Of a DNA stretch of 64,000 nucleotides, positions 24,633 to 33,073 are shown one piece after another; the stretch's first letter is position 1; each line of letters begins with the position of its first letter. The stretch lies in NCBI RefSeq assembly GCF_006965545.2, contig NZ_CP041372.2, positions 1,364,001-1,428,000 of the forward strand, written 5' to 3'. The stretch is from Paenalkalicoccus suaedae. Its GTDB lineage: Bacteria; Bacillota; Bacilli; Bacillales; Salisediminibacteriaceae. The notes below the pieces were generated by a model. That model was not told the origin of the DNA and did no database searches. It saw nothing but the letters and a program-made list of their open reading frames with translations. Both the position numbers and the translations under genes were made by a program.

Positions 24633-25010
24633 TTAAAAATCACTTTTTTTCGGTTTTTCCTTGTTCATCTTTTCAAGATCTCGAGCAAGATCATCCTGCT
24701 TAGAACGATCCCACATTTTTACTCCGACGTTATATGCCGAACGTCCGATCATAAATGCAGCAACTGGTGCTGTTAAGAAGACAAAGAGAATGGTTAAAAG
24801 AAGCTTACCAACTACAATACCTTCTACCACTAAGAAGTAAAGGAATACGCCAGCAACGACAAAAATGACGCCTAAGGTTGCACTTTTAGTTGCTGCGTGG
24901 AGTCGTCCATATACATCAGGAAATCGTATAATTCCAATAGATCCAAGTACGCTTAAAAAGGCACCCAGAATCAGAAAGATACTAACTATCACCTCGATCA
25001 AGGACAACAC
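24633..25010 (-). CDS. mrpG: Na+/H+ antiporter subunit MrpG
   Basis: The 125-residue last subunit of the Mrp (Mnh/Pha) antiporter. It has three membrane segments and the family motif GSIGIIRFPDVYGRLHAATK, then a basic C-terminal tail. All seven Mrp subunits are needed for Na+/H+ exchange activity in Bacillus. The start lies 29 bases inside the end of mrpF, so the two are translationally coupled. Confidence 0.94.
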   Translation of the reverse strand: MLSLIEVIVSIFLILGAFLSVLGSIGIIRFPDVYGRLHAATKSATLGVIFVVAGVFLYFLVVEGIVVGKLLLTILFVFLTAPVAAFMIGRSAYNVGVKMWDRSKQDDLARDLEKMNKEKPKKSDF

Positions 25011-25263
25011 CCCCTTCTAAAAACTTCGCAATTGCTACGGACCCTATGAAAGCTAATATAGCAATTAAGAGAACAACATCAGAATAGGCGGCTGTCTCTT
25101 GAACAATCATGAGGATGGCAATGAAACCAATCAAGTTTATACCTATCGTATCCAATGCTACGATTCGGTCTGACATCGTAGGACCAATTAATGCTCGACC
25201 GGTACAGATAAGAATCGATAGGGAGAGTAGCCCAAGTACAATGGCGATGACAATATCAAGCAT
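24982..25263 (-). CDS. mrpF: Na+/H+ antiporter subunit MrpF
   Basis: A 93-residue protein with three membrane segments, including the conserved RALIGPTMSDRIVALDTIG, which carries the charged residues typical of MrpF, and YSDVVLLIAILAFIGS. In B. subtilis MrpF also supports bile-salt efflux. Overlaps mrpG by 29 bases and mrpE by one base. Confidence 0.94.
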   Translation of the reverse strand: MLDIVIAIVLGLLSLSILICTGRALIGPTMSDRIVALDTIGINLIGFIAILMIVQETAAYSDVVLLIAILAFIGSVAIAKFLEGGVVLDRGDS

Positions 25264-25739
25264 TAGTTAGTCACCTCCAAAATAGCTTTTTCGAAAGTAT
25301 CACGAATCTCTTTAATCGCAGCATCTTTGTCAGGGACATGGATAGAGTGAATGTAAAGCGTTCGTCCATCCTCTGAGAAGTTCATTGTCAGAGTTCCTGG
25401 CGTAAGAGATATCAAGTTTGCAAGTAGTGTCACTTCCCAATCAGATTTGAGCTTAGTGGGAACGGCGATAATACCTGGTTCGATATCCATCTTTGGGCTT
25501 AAAACAATTTTAATAACATCAATATTAGATAGCACTAGTTTGTACAAGAATAATAAAATGAGTTTTGCCATAGCAACAACGCGCTTAAAATAAAACTCAA
25601 ATTCTAGGAAGCGGCGCAGTACGATGAGTAATAGTAATCCGATTATATAACCGACTACAAAATCTGGAAACGTATACGTACCACGAAGCATCATCCAAAT
25701 GAGCGCTAAGGCAATATTCAAGAGAATTTGAAAAGCCAT
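25263..25739 (-). CDS. mrpE: Na+/H+ antiporter subunit MrpE
   Basis: A 158-residue subunit with two N-terminal membrane segments, FPDFVVGYIIGLL, and a cytoplasmic C-terminal domain that includes LANLISLTPGTLTMNFSEDG, the family signature. Six bases separate it from mrpD and it overlaps mrpF by one base. Confidence 0.94.
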   Translation of the reverse strand: MAFQILLNIALALIWMMLRGTYTFPDFVVGYIIGLLLLIVLRRFLEFEFYFKRVVAMAKLILLFLYKLVLSNIDVIKIVLSPKMDIEPGIIAVPTKLKSDWEVTLLANLISLTPGTLTMNFSEDGRTLYIHSIHVPDKDAAIKEIRDTFEKAILEVTN

Positions 25740-25744
25740 GGCAA

Positions 25745-27226
25745 CTACTCCTTCAACACAGAATCGATATATTCAGACGGATTCATTAATTGCTCTCCAA
25801 TAAGGAGAGAGAATTGAATAAAGGGTTCCGCTGCAACCCCTAAAGCAATCGTTAAGAAAATGAGTGGTAGTGTAGGTAAAATGAGCTTTGTTACCTTTAC
25901 ATCCTTAAAGTTAGGATTCGGTATCTTTACTTCACCCCAGAAAGAGGTCATAAAGATCTTCATCATGGAGAAGAGAGTTAAGACACCTGTAATGAGACTG
26001 ACAGCTATGACAAAATAATGTCCTGCTTCAAAACCAGCCACAATAAGAGCAAACTTACCGAAGAATCCACTTAGAGGCGGGATGCCAGCTAAGGAGATCG
26101 CTGCAATGAAGAAAAGCCAACCTACATAAGGGTGTGTTTTTAATAAACCGCTCATCTCTTTCAAGTGCGATGTTCCGGTTATTTTTTCTGCAATGCCTGC
26201 ATAGAGGAATAAAGCAGATTTAACAACAATATTATGCACGAGGAAGAAGAAAACCCCGGCGATAGCGAGTGGTGTGAAGATACCAATACCCATAATCATA
26301 TAGCCAACCTGACTGACGATATGGACCGCTAAAATTCGTTTAAAGTCAAACTGTGATACGGCACCTAATACTCCGATAAACATCGTGAGTCCACCGATGA
26401 TCAAAAGAATTTGGAAAATAGCCGTATCTTGATTAAACATTAGTGTGTATGTGCGAAGTAACGTGTACACACCAACCTTTGTTAACAATCCTCCAAATAA
26501 AGCTGCGATGGCAGCTGGAGGAGCAAAGTAAGAATGCGGTAGCCAGTAATAAAGAGGGAAGATCGCACTCTTTGTACCAAAGACAAAGAGGAAAACAACC
26601 CCAATAACTGTTAACACTCCCGCTTGTTCAAGCTCACCAACACGTGATGCAATATCAGCCATGTTAAGTGTTCCGACCGCGCCATAAATATAAGCTACAG
26701 CGATAATGAAGAACATGGAGGATACGGTATTGATCACCACATATTTAAATGATTCGCGAAGCTGATATTTTTTCGCCCCCATAGAGATTAAGATAAAGGA
26801 CGAAATGAGCATCACTTCGAAGAAAACGAATAGGTTGAACAAGTCACCTGTTAAAAAGGATCCGTTAACCCCAAGCATTAAAAATAGGAAAAACGGGTGA
26901 AAATAGTTTCTTTCGCGCTCTGCAGAGAAAGTTTGGTATGCAAAAAATAAACAAACTAAAGCAAGAATACTTGCTAAAAAGACGAGTGATGCAGCAAGTA
27001 AATCCGCTACGAGAACGATACCGAATGGAGCTGGCCAAGCTCCGAGCTCAATTACTTGAATTCCGTTGTTGTAAACAATGTATAAGAGGTAACCCGATGC
27101 TATGATCATCGCTGTTACGGCTAATACACTACTTACACGCTGAATGCTTTTATGGTTCTTAAAAAAGATTAAAAGAACACCAATTAGTAGTGGTATGAGT
27201 ATTGGTAGAATTACTAAATTAGTCAT
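25745..27226 (-). CDS. mrpD: Na+/H+ antiporter subunit MrpD
   Basis: A 493-residue membrane protein of the proton-conducting family shared with complex I subunits NuoL/M/N. E137, in FFEVMLISSFIL, is the conserved membrane glutamate needed for activity in B. subtilis MrpD. The broken-helix region GTKSAIFPLYYWLPHSYF is present, as is the lysine-bearing FDFKRILAVHIVSQVGYM. Forms the proton path together with MrpA. Overlaps mrpC by eight bases. Confidence 0.95.
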   Translation of the reverse strand: MTNLVILPILIPLLIGVLLIFFKNHKSIQRVSSVLAVTAMIIASGYLLYIVYNNGIQVIELGAWPAPFGIVLVADLLAASLVFLASILALVCLFFAYQTFSAERERNYFHPFFLFLMLGVNGSFLTGDLFNLFVFFEVMLISSFILISMGAKKYQLRESFKYVVINTVSSMFFIIAVAYIYGAVGTLNMADIASRVGELEQAGVLTVIGVVFLFVFGTKSAIFPLYYWLPHSYFAPPAAIAALFGGLLTKVGVYTLLRTYTLMFNQDTAIFQILLIIGGLTMFIGVLGAVSQFDFKRILAVHIVSQVGYMIMGIGIFTPLAIAGVFFFLVHNIVVKSALFLYAGIAEKITGTSHLKEMSGLLKTHPYVGWLFFIAAISLAGIPPLSGFFGKFALIVAGFEAGHYFVIAVSLITGVLTLFSMMKIFMTSFWGEVKIPNPNFKDVKVTKLILPTLPLIFLTIALGVAAEPFIQFSLLIGEQLMNPSEYIDSVLKE

Positions 27227-27557
27227 CTTTTGTACCCCTTAATTCATCCAGATTATCGGTTTTATGCGCTTTATATGTTCGATAGGCCAGAACGAGCATA
27301 AACGCAGTAATACCAAAGCCGATTACAATGGCTGTTAAAATTAATGCCTGTGGAAGAGGATCAGCGTATGAAGCAGCCTCTTCTCCTAATAGTGGAGGCG
27401 ACCCTTCCTTTAAGCCTGCAAGTGAGAGTAGCATTAAGTGTGCCCCATGAGACAAAATCATAACACCAATAATAACTCTAAGCATGCTTTTAGATAACAA
27501 TAAATAGGTTGCAACTGTGACGAGGACGCCAACAGTAATAATCATAAGTATCTCCAT
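27219..27557 (-). CDS. mrpC: Na+/H+ antiporter subunit MrpC
   Basis: The 112-residue homologue of complex I subunit NuoK, with three membrane segments. The conserved GVMILSHGAHLMLLSL segment and the DPLPQALILTAIVIGFG signature are visible. Overlaps mrpB by one base and mrpD by eight bases. Confidence 0.95.
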   Translation of the reverse strand: MEILMIITVGVLVTVATYLLLSKSMLRVIIGVMILSHGAHLMLLSLAGLKEGSPPLLGEEAASYADPLPQALILTAIVIGFGITAFMLVLAYRTYKAHKTDNLDELRGTKDD

Positions 27558-27982
27558 CAGCTACCATCCTCCGCAATCGTTAGTATGACTAGGAGGGTAA
27601 ATCCAACAACAACTAGATAAATACCTAAATCAAACGGTAAAGCAGTAGTTGCGTGAAATTCTCCAAAGAATGGGAATGTTATATAACGGTCATATTGACT
27701 TAAGAATGGTTGTCCTAAGACCATGCCGCCCATTCCTGTAACAATCGCTAATGTAAGACCAGCTGCGATCATTTTGGCATAGTCAAAGGGAATAACCTTC
27801 TTAATAGTTTTTACATCGAATGTAAGGTATAGCAACACAAGTGCAGCTGCAGTCATTAAGCCACCAATAAAACCTCCACCAGGATTATTATGTCCTGCGA
27901 AGAAGAGGAAGACAGAGAAGGCTAGAATAATGAATGCTACAACACGTGTTACTACTTGGAATTGTAACGGTCTTGTCTTCAT
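27557..27982 (-). CDS. mrpB: Na+/H+ antiporter subunit MrpB
   Basis: A 141-residue subunit with four membrane segments and the signature GHNNPGGGFIGGLMTAAAL at about 29-47, characteristic of the MnhB domain. It overlaps mrpA by four bases and mrpC by one. Confidence 0.95.
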   Translation of the reverse strand: MKTRPLQFQVVTRVVAFIILAFSVFLFFAGHNNPGGGFIGGLMTAAALVLLYLTFDVKTIKKVIPFDYAKMIAAGLTLAIVTGMGGMVLGQPFLSQYDRYITFPFFGEFHATTALPFDLGIYLVVVGFTLLVILTIAEDGS

Positions 27983-30402
27983 ACATCTTCACCTTCCTTA
28001 GCCTTATACTTAATGAGAACTACAACTGCTAATGCAACAATTCCTAAAACAACTACTTCAAGTAGTGTATCTAGCCCACGGAAGTCGACTAAAATAACGT
28101 TTACGATATTGTTTCCACCGGCAAGTGCATAGGCATTCTCAACAAAATAATCGGAAATGCGGCTCATAGGATTCTCATTGCTGAAGGCATGAACAGCAAG
28201 TCCAGTGATAGTTACGACAAGCCCTACACCAATCGAAATGACAGCATTAGAGACATTAAAAGCTGGTGTGAACTTCTCTTTTTTGAGCTCGGGTAGGTGA
28301 TAAAACACTAGTAATAGTAGAACTACCATCACGGTTTCAACAAGTAACTGTGTTAATGCTAAGTCAGGAGCTCTTAAGATAACAAATAGTAATGCGATTA
28401 AGAATCCGACCACACCAACAAGCACGATAGCTGTAATTCGATTGTTCATAAACGGTAATGCTATTGTAGAAATGATAATCGCTGCCACAACGAGATAAAT
28501 ATATGGTGATATCATTGCTGCATTTTGAATATCGAAGGCAAAAGAACCTGTTCTAATAAGCATGTACCCAACACTTAAAATAAGGAAAGCAAACATGAAC
28601 GTGAAATAATCACGAAGTTTACCTGTCATTTGGACGTTATTCACAGCAGTCGATCCAGTAATCAACCCATCTAGTCCATTATCATAAAACCAGTTTAATG
28701 GATCGCGTTCGCCTAAATAAAAGGCTGTCTCTTGAACTTTCTTCAGGTTTACATATAAGAAAGCTCCAAAGAACACGACTCCCATAGTCATGAACAATTC
28801 GGCATTAAATCCATGCCAGTGATAAATATTTACATAAAACTGTTCGCCTTCTTGTAATAGTCCCGGCAGGATGGCCTGCATGGCAGGATCCACAATTGTG
28901 TAAGCAAGTAGATTCGGGAATAAGCCAAACAGTACAACGAGAGAAGCTAAAATTATTGGTGAGATAAGAAGACCAAATGGCGCTTCATGAGCCTCTTTTT
29001 CGAGCTTCTCAGGCTGATGCTTTCCTGTGAATGTTTTAAACAACATAATCATACAGTAAAGAAAAGTGAATACACTTGCTACCCACGCAACGATTGGGAA
29101 AATAAACCCTAATGTTTGCACATTAAATACATCAAGTGATGCACCGCTTAGCATACCAGTAAAGAACATTTCTTTACTTAAGAAGCCGTTAAATGGCGGT
29201 AAACCAGCCATGGAAGCTACACCAATTAATGAGATCGTAAATGTAATTGGCATAATTGTCATGAGACCGCCTAATTTACGTATATCTCTTGTTCCCGTCT
29301 CGTGATCGATAATACCAACGACCATGAATAAGCTTCCTTTGAATGTCGCATGGTTAAAGAGATGGAGCATTGCTGCTAAGATAGCAACGGTTGCAATCGA
29401 CTCTCCGCCAATAACCTCGTACTGATATGCGGCAGAGCCGATACCAAGTAAGCTCATGATTAAACCAAGCTGACTGACGGTAGAAAACGCTAAGATTCCC
29501 TTTAAGTCTTTTTGCCTTACAGCTGATACGGAACCCCATAATAGTGTAAGCAGTCCGAAGGATGTAACAATCCAAAACCATTCGGCTTGGCCTCCAAAGA
29601 CAGGAGTAAATCTAGCCACTAAATAAATCCCCGCTTTAACCATTGTTGCAGAGTGGAGGTATGCACTAACTGGAGTAGGTGCCTCCATTGCATCTGGTAA
29701 CCAGATATGGAATGGGAATTGCGCTGATTTAGTGAATGCACCAAGCAAGATTAAAATCATTGCCGGTATGAAAAGCATGTCGGTTGAGATCTCACTTACA
29801 GATGCAATGATCTCTCTTACACTAAAAGTTCCAGTCATATTATAAAGAAGCGTAAATCCGGCAAGCATTGCAAATCCACCAGAAACCGTTATAAGCATCG
29901 ATTTTTGGGCACCGTAACGAGACTTTTCTTTGTGGAACCAATAAGCGATTAGAAGTGCAGAAGCTAAACTAGTTAGTTCCCAAAAAACATAAAGAACTAT
30001 TAGGTTATCGGATAACACAACTCCGAGCATCGCACCCATAAACATGAGTAAGTAAACATAAAAGTTGTTTAATGGTTCTTCTCTCTTATTTGCAATGTAA
30101 TAGATCGAGTAAAGAACGACTAACGCTCCTATACCTGTAATTAGAAGAGCAAATAAAAGGCTAAGACCATCAAGATATACAGTAAAATTAATGCCTAATG
30201 ATGGAACCCAAGCAATGGTTTCCATGATTGGTGTTAAAGGTTCTCCGCCAAAAGGGAGATACTGTATGAGATAGATAAATAATAGTATTGGTAATGGTAA
30301 TACAAACCACCCAGTGTGGATGTGACGAAATGCTTTATAGAGAATTGGAATAAAGATTGCCACAATAAAAGGCGCGAGTGGTATGAAATGAAGCATGGAC
30401 AA
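27979..30402 (-). CDS. mrpA: Na+/H+ antiporter subunit MrpA
   Basis: The 807-residue largest subunit, related to complex I NuoL in its first 500 residues, with a C-terminal part equivalent to NuoJ-like and MbhE-like segments. E142 in FWELTSLAS is the conserved membrane glutamate, and FPFHIWLPDAMEAPTPVSAY is the discontinuous helix motif. It opens the operon mrpABCDEFG, whose genes overlap or nearly touch throughout. Mrp extrudes Na+ in exchange for protons and is central to pH homeostasis in alkaliphiles. The product begins MSMLHFIPLAPF; the in-frame TTG six bases upstream of this ATG is an alternative start. Confidence 0.96.
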   Translation of the reverse strand: MSMLHFIPLAPFIVAIFIPILYKAFRHIHTGWFVLPLPILLFIYLIQYLPFGGEPLTPIMETIAWVPSLGINFTVYLDGLSLLFALLITGIGALVVLYSIYYIANKREEPLNNFYVYLLMFMGAMLGVVLSDNLIVLYVFWELTSLASALLIAYWFHKEKSRYGAQKSMLITVSGGFAMLAGFTLLYNMTGTFSVREIIASVSEISTDMLFIPAMILILLGAFTKSAQFPFHIWLPDAMEAPTPVSAYLHSATMVKAGIYLVARFTPVFGGQAEWFWIVTSFGLLTLLWGSVSAVRQKDLKGILAFSTVSQLGLIMSLLGIGSAAYQYEVIGGESIATVAILAAMLHLFNHATFKGSLFMVVGIIDHETGTRDIRKLGGLMTIMPITFTISLIGVASMAGLPPFNGFLSKEMFFTGMLSGASLDVFNVQTLGFIFPIVAWVASVFTFLYCMIMLFKTFTGKHQPEKLEKEAHEAPFGLLISPIILASLVVLFGLFPNLLAYTIVDPAMQAILPGLLQEGEQFYVNIYHWHGFNAELFMTMGVVFFGAFLYVNLKKVQETAFYLGERDPLNWFYDNGLDGLITGSTAVNNVQMTGKLRDYFTFMFAFLILSVGYMLIRTGSFAFDIQNAAMISPYIYLVVAAIIISTIALPFMNNRITAIVLVGVVGFLIALLFVILRAPDLALTQLLVETVMVVLLLLVFYHLPELKKEKFTPAFNVSNAVISIGVGLVVTITGLAVHAFSNENPMSRISDYFVENAYALAGGNNIVNVILVDFRGLDTLLEVVVLGIVALAVVVLIKYKAKEGEDV

Positions 30403-30624
30403 CAGGTTTACCCCCTTTTTAGTAGTTAAAATGATGAGGCTGACTCATATGCCGGTGCACGCATGTGAGTCAGTCTCAATAATGAGCTCCTTAACTTGAA
30501 AAAAACTGTTTTGACCACGGATCAAAACAGAATGTAGCGTGAAGAATAACTCTTCCTCTTATATCGGCTAGAGAAACTCATAATTGCTTTTTAAATTATA
30601 ATATAAATAATTGATGGTTGCATC
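30403..30624 (-). promoter_or_regulatory. mrp operon leader: promoter, intrinsic terminator and second hairpin
   Basis: On the minus strand, TATAAT (30600-30595) lies 17 bp after ATGCAA (30623-30618), a fair SigA-type pair. About 60 bases on, CTGTTTTGA and TCAAAACAG form a perfect 9-bp stem with a 7-base loop (30530-30506), followed by seven T residues. This is a full intrinsic terminator between promoter and operon. Short pairings such as GAAGA/TCTTC and CTCT/AGAG precede it. A second hairpin, CTGACTCA-N-ATGC against GCAT-N-TGAGTCAG, follows (about 30475-30430) before mrpA. No minus-strand gene upstream needs a terminator, so an attenuator is likely. Confidence 0.5.
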
Positions 30625-30829
30625 CTTTAATCCTTTGCGAGTAGCCATTTAGTCCTTCTTTTATATATATGTAGAAACTCGGCAAAATTAGTCGAAAAAA
30701 AATTATGAATGTGGATGCCTCTAACCTTGTAAAAGGTGAATAGTAGGAAAGGTCTTGAAAAAAGAAGAAATAATTAGAAGTGAATAATTTCAAAAAAAAT
30801 GACCACCTTATAATAATGAGGTGATCGGT

Positions 30830-31021
30830 ATGACAATCAATACGAAAATTGGATTAAGTGTCATCATATTCTTTAGTTTATTACTGTTTACAGCATGCTT
30901 GCATATTGGTGTATGTAGAAACGGCTTCTTTGATCATCCTTATAGTGATTCTATCACTACTGATAATCAGAACGAGCCATTAAGTCCTAGGCAGTATATT
31001 CTTATTATGCCTGCATGGTAA
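30830..31021 (+). CDS. Small putative lipoprotein (63 aa), unknown function
   Basis: The 63-residue product begins MTINTKIGLSVIIFF and has a hydrophobic stretch ending in the lipobox FTAC, then HIGVCRNGFFDHPYSD and a C-terminal PRQYILIMPAW. It therefore looks like a short lipoprotein. GAGGTGAT lies five bases before the ATG. Upstream, TGAATA (30781-30786), 17 bp, CACCTTA (30804-30810) resembles a forespore SigG promoter, weakly. Its last 17 bases overlap the end of sda on the other strand. In B. subtilis a different lipoprotein gene, yqeF, occupies this place. I do not recognise the family. Confidence 0.5.
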   Translation: MTINTKIGLSVIIFFSLLLFTACLHIGVCRNGFFDHPYSDSITTDNQNEPLSPRQYILIMPAW

Positions 31022-31154
31022 GTGGCATGAGTAATCCTCTACGGGCTAATTCGTCCTCAATTAATGAAAGGAAATCTCTAGATAGTTGATAATTAATTGC
31101 GCGTTGGTACGTTTCAATTAAAAGGCTGTCCGACAGATTCTCAAAGGGATACAT
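31005..31154 (-). CDS. sda: Sporulation checkpoint inhibitor Sda
   Basis: A 49-residue protein reading MYPFENLSDSLLIETY, then QLSRDFLSLIEDELARRGL. It matches the two-helix hairpin of B. subtilis Sda (LSDELLIESY, NRDFIELIENEIKRR), which binds histidine kinase KinA and blocks the phosphorelay when DNA replication is disturbed. Residues after the hairpin (LLMPLTMQA) differ from B. subtilis. GAGGTGAT precedes the ATG. Its place between a small lipoprotein gene and yqeG, and the DnaA boxes in its promoter region, agree with the known DnaA-controlled gene. It is easily missed because of its size. Confidence 0.88.
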   Translation of the reverse strand: MYPFENLSDSLLIETYQRAINYQLSRDFLSLIEDELARRGLLMPLTMQA

Positions 31155-31191
31155 ATTCACTCTATCACCTCATTCTTTACTGTTGATGGTA

Positions 31192-31220
31192 AATATATCA
31201 TATATTCACTAGGGGATCAA
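31192..31220 (-). promoter_or_regulatory. SigA promoter of sda
   Basis: Reading the minus strand, TTGATC (31220-31215), a 17-bp spacer and TATATT (31197-31192), 38 bp before the sda start codon. Confidence 0.65.
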
Positions 31221-31229
31221 ACGTTCTTA

Positions 31230-31369
31230 TTATCCACAATTTTTCATTTCTACCTGTGGACAACGATAGTATTGTTTCCTAAAACCTTGAAAAGTAAACG
31301 TGTAATTTGTGAATAAACTTATCCACATATATGTCAATAAAAAAATGTCGAAATATTTTTTTATCCATC
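31230..31369. promoter_or_regulatory. Cluster of DnaA boxes between sda and yqeG
   Basis: Two perfect TTATCCACA boxes lie at 31230-31238 and 31319-31327. Near matches are TTGTCCACA (minus, 31263-31255), TTATTCACA (minus, 31316-31308) and TTATCCATC (31361-31369). The first box lies 10 bp upstream of the sda -35. B. subtilis sda is controlled by DnaA through boxes at the same place. Confidence 0.8.
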
Positions 31370-31385
31370 AATTTTGCTGTTTTAC

Positions 31386-31413
31386 TTGTACGAGCTTAAA
31401 TGATTGATAGAAT
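31386..31413 (+). promoter_or_regulatory. SigA promoter of the yqeG operon
   Basis: TTGTAC at 31386-31391, a 16-bp spacer and TAGAAT at 31408-31413, 36 bp before the yqeG start. It adjoins the DnaA box cluster. Confidence 0.55.
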
Positions 31414-31448
31414 AAGGATAGTACACATTGGAGAAATGAGGGGGAAAT

Positions 31449-31967
31449 GTGTTAAAACAATTTATGCCGGATCAATATGTACCTAGTGTATATGACATAA
31501 AGATTCAAGAATTAAAAGAGAATGGTGTCAAAGGAATTATTACGGACTTAGACAACACACTTGTTGAATGGGATCGCCCTGATGCTACAGAAGAACTTCT
31601 GATGTGGTTTGAAAAATTAACTCACGCTGGCTTTCAAATCGTGATTGTTTCAAACAACAATGAAAGAAGAGTAAGAGAATTTGCAAAGCCTCATAATATC
31701 ACGTTTATTCATAGTGCAAGAAAGCCGCTAAGCAAAGCATTTAAAACAGCGAGAAAGCTTATGAATTTAACGAAGGAAGAAACGGTCGTTATTGGGGACC
31801 AGCTTTTAACAGATATTTTTGGAGGAAATAGAGCTGGATTACACACTATATTAGTGGTGCCAGTTGCAAAAACAGATGGATTTTTCACAAAAATTAACCG
31901 ACGCATTGAGCGATCGGTCTTTCGCATGATGAAGAGAAAGGGAATGATTGAATGGGAGAAACAATAA
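31449..31967 (+). CDS. yqeG: YqeG family HAD phosphatase
   Basis: A 172-residue HAD superfamily IIIA phosphatase. Motif I is DLDNTL at 33-38, with both aspartates present. Motif II is in IVSNNN, the conserved lysine is in ARKPLSKA, and motif IV is VIGDQLLTDIFGGNRAG. Family members are magnesium phosphatases; the substrate is not established, though relatives act on phosphatidylglycerophosphate. The start is GTG at 31449 after GAGGGGGAAA. Overlaps yqeH by 16 bases and heads the conserved yqeG-yqeM operon. Confidence 0.92.
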   Translation: MLKQFMPDQYVPSVYDIKIQELKENGVKGIITDLDNTLVEWDRPDATEELLMWFEKLTHAGFQIVIVSNNNERRVREFAKPHNITFIHSARKPLSKAFKTARKLMNLTKEETVVIGDQLLTDIFGGNRAGLHTILVVPVAKTDGFFTKINRRIERSVFRMMKRKGMIEWEKQ

Positions 31968-33052
31968 TTTGCTCTGGTTGTGGTGTACAAATTCAAACGG
32001 AGGATAAAGAAGGATTAGGTTATGCACCACCATCCTCATTAGAGCGAGAAGTGATTATCTGTCAGCGATGCTATCGTTTAAAGCATTATAACGAGGTTCA
32101 GGACGTATCGTTAACAGATGATGATTTTTTAGCAATACTTAATACACTTTCGCGAAAAAAAGCACTTATCGTAAAAATTGTTGATATTTTTGATTTTGAT
32201 GGTAGCTGGCTACCAGGTATTCATCGTTTTGTTGGTGATAATGATGTCCTACTTGTAGGTAACAAAGTAGATCTTTTACCTAAGTCAGTGAAGCGTAATA
32301 AAGTCATAAATTGGATGCAGCGAGCTTCTAAAGAAAATGGTTTAAAGCCTGTAGATGTCATGCTTATGAGTGCAGAGAGCGGAGAAGCTATGATGAACGT
32401 TGCTCAGGCAATTGATGAATATAGAAATGGGAAAGACGTATATATCGTAGGCTGCACAAATGTTGGGAAATCAACATTTATCAATGGTTTATTAAAAGAG
32501 CTTGGTGCAGGCGATGAGGCGCTTATTACAACATCAAATGTACCGGGTACGACGCTTGACATGATTGATGTACCACTTGATGATGGGTCATCACTATTTG
32601 ACACGCCTGGAATTATAAACCACCACCAAATGGCGCACCTTGTCACTAAAAAAGAATTAAAGATTATTGCACCAAAAAAAGAAGTAAAGCCAACGGTGTT
32701 CCAGTTAAATGAGGAGCAAACGTTATTCTTTGGTGGTCTTTCAAGACTAGATTTTATGAGTGGAAGTAGGCAGTCATTTATTGTCTATATGTCTAATGAG
32801 CTTCACGTTCATCGTACGAAGCTTGAAAAAGCGGACGAGCTTTACGAAAAGCATCTAGGTGATATGTTAACGCCACCTGGTGACACAAAGCATTTTCCAG
32901 ACCTTCAAATGAAAGAATGGAAGATTGGGAAAGAAAAACTGGATATCGTGTTTTCCGGACTAGGCTGGGTTACCGTTAGCGGAGAAGGCAGTATAGTGAG
33001 AACGCATGCGCCTAAAGGTGTTCACGTAACAATTCGACCTAGTATCTTTTAA
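31952..33052 (+). CDS. yqeH: Ribosome biogenesis GTPase YqeH
   Basis: A circularly permuted GTPase needed for 30S subunit assembly. The N-terminal zinc finger is C7/C10 and C37/C40 (CSGC, CQRC). The G motifs come in permuted order: NKVD at 104-107, P-loop GCTNVGKST at 167-175, DTPG at 217-220. A C-terminal RNA-binding-type domain follows. Length, 366 residues, is normal. Overlap with yqeG implies translational coupling. Confidence 0.95.
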   Translation: MGETIICSGCGVQIQTEDKEGLGYAPPSSLEREVIICQRCYRLKHYNEVQDVSLTDDDFLAILNTLSRKKALIVKIVDIFDFDGSWLPGIHRFVGDNDVLLVGNKVDLLPKSVKRNKVINWMQRASKENGLKPVDVMLMSAESGEAMMNVAQAIDEYRNGKDVYIVGCTNVGKSTFINGLLKELGAGDEALITTSNVPGTTLDMIDVPLDDGSSLFDTPGIINHHQMAHLVTKKELKIIAPKKEVKPTVFQLNEEQTLFFGGLSRLDFMSGSRQSFIVYMSNELHVHRTKLEKADELYEKHLGDMLTPPGDTKHFPDLQMKEWKIGKEKLDIVFSGLGWVTVSGEGSIVRTHAPKGVHVTIRPSIF

Positions 33053-33073
33053 CTTAGAGAGGGGCACAACCAT

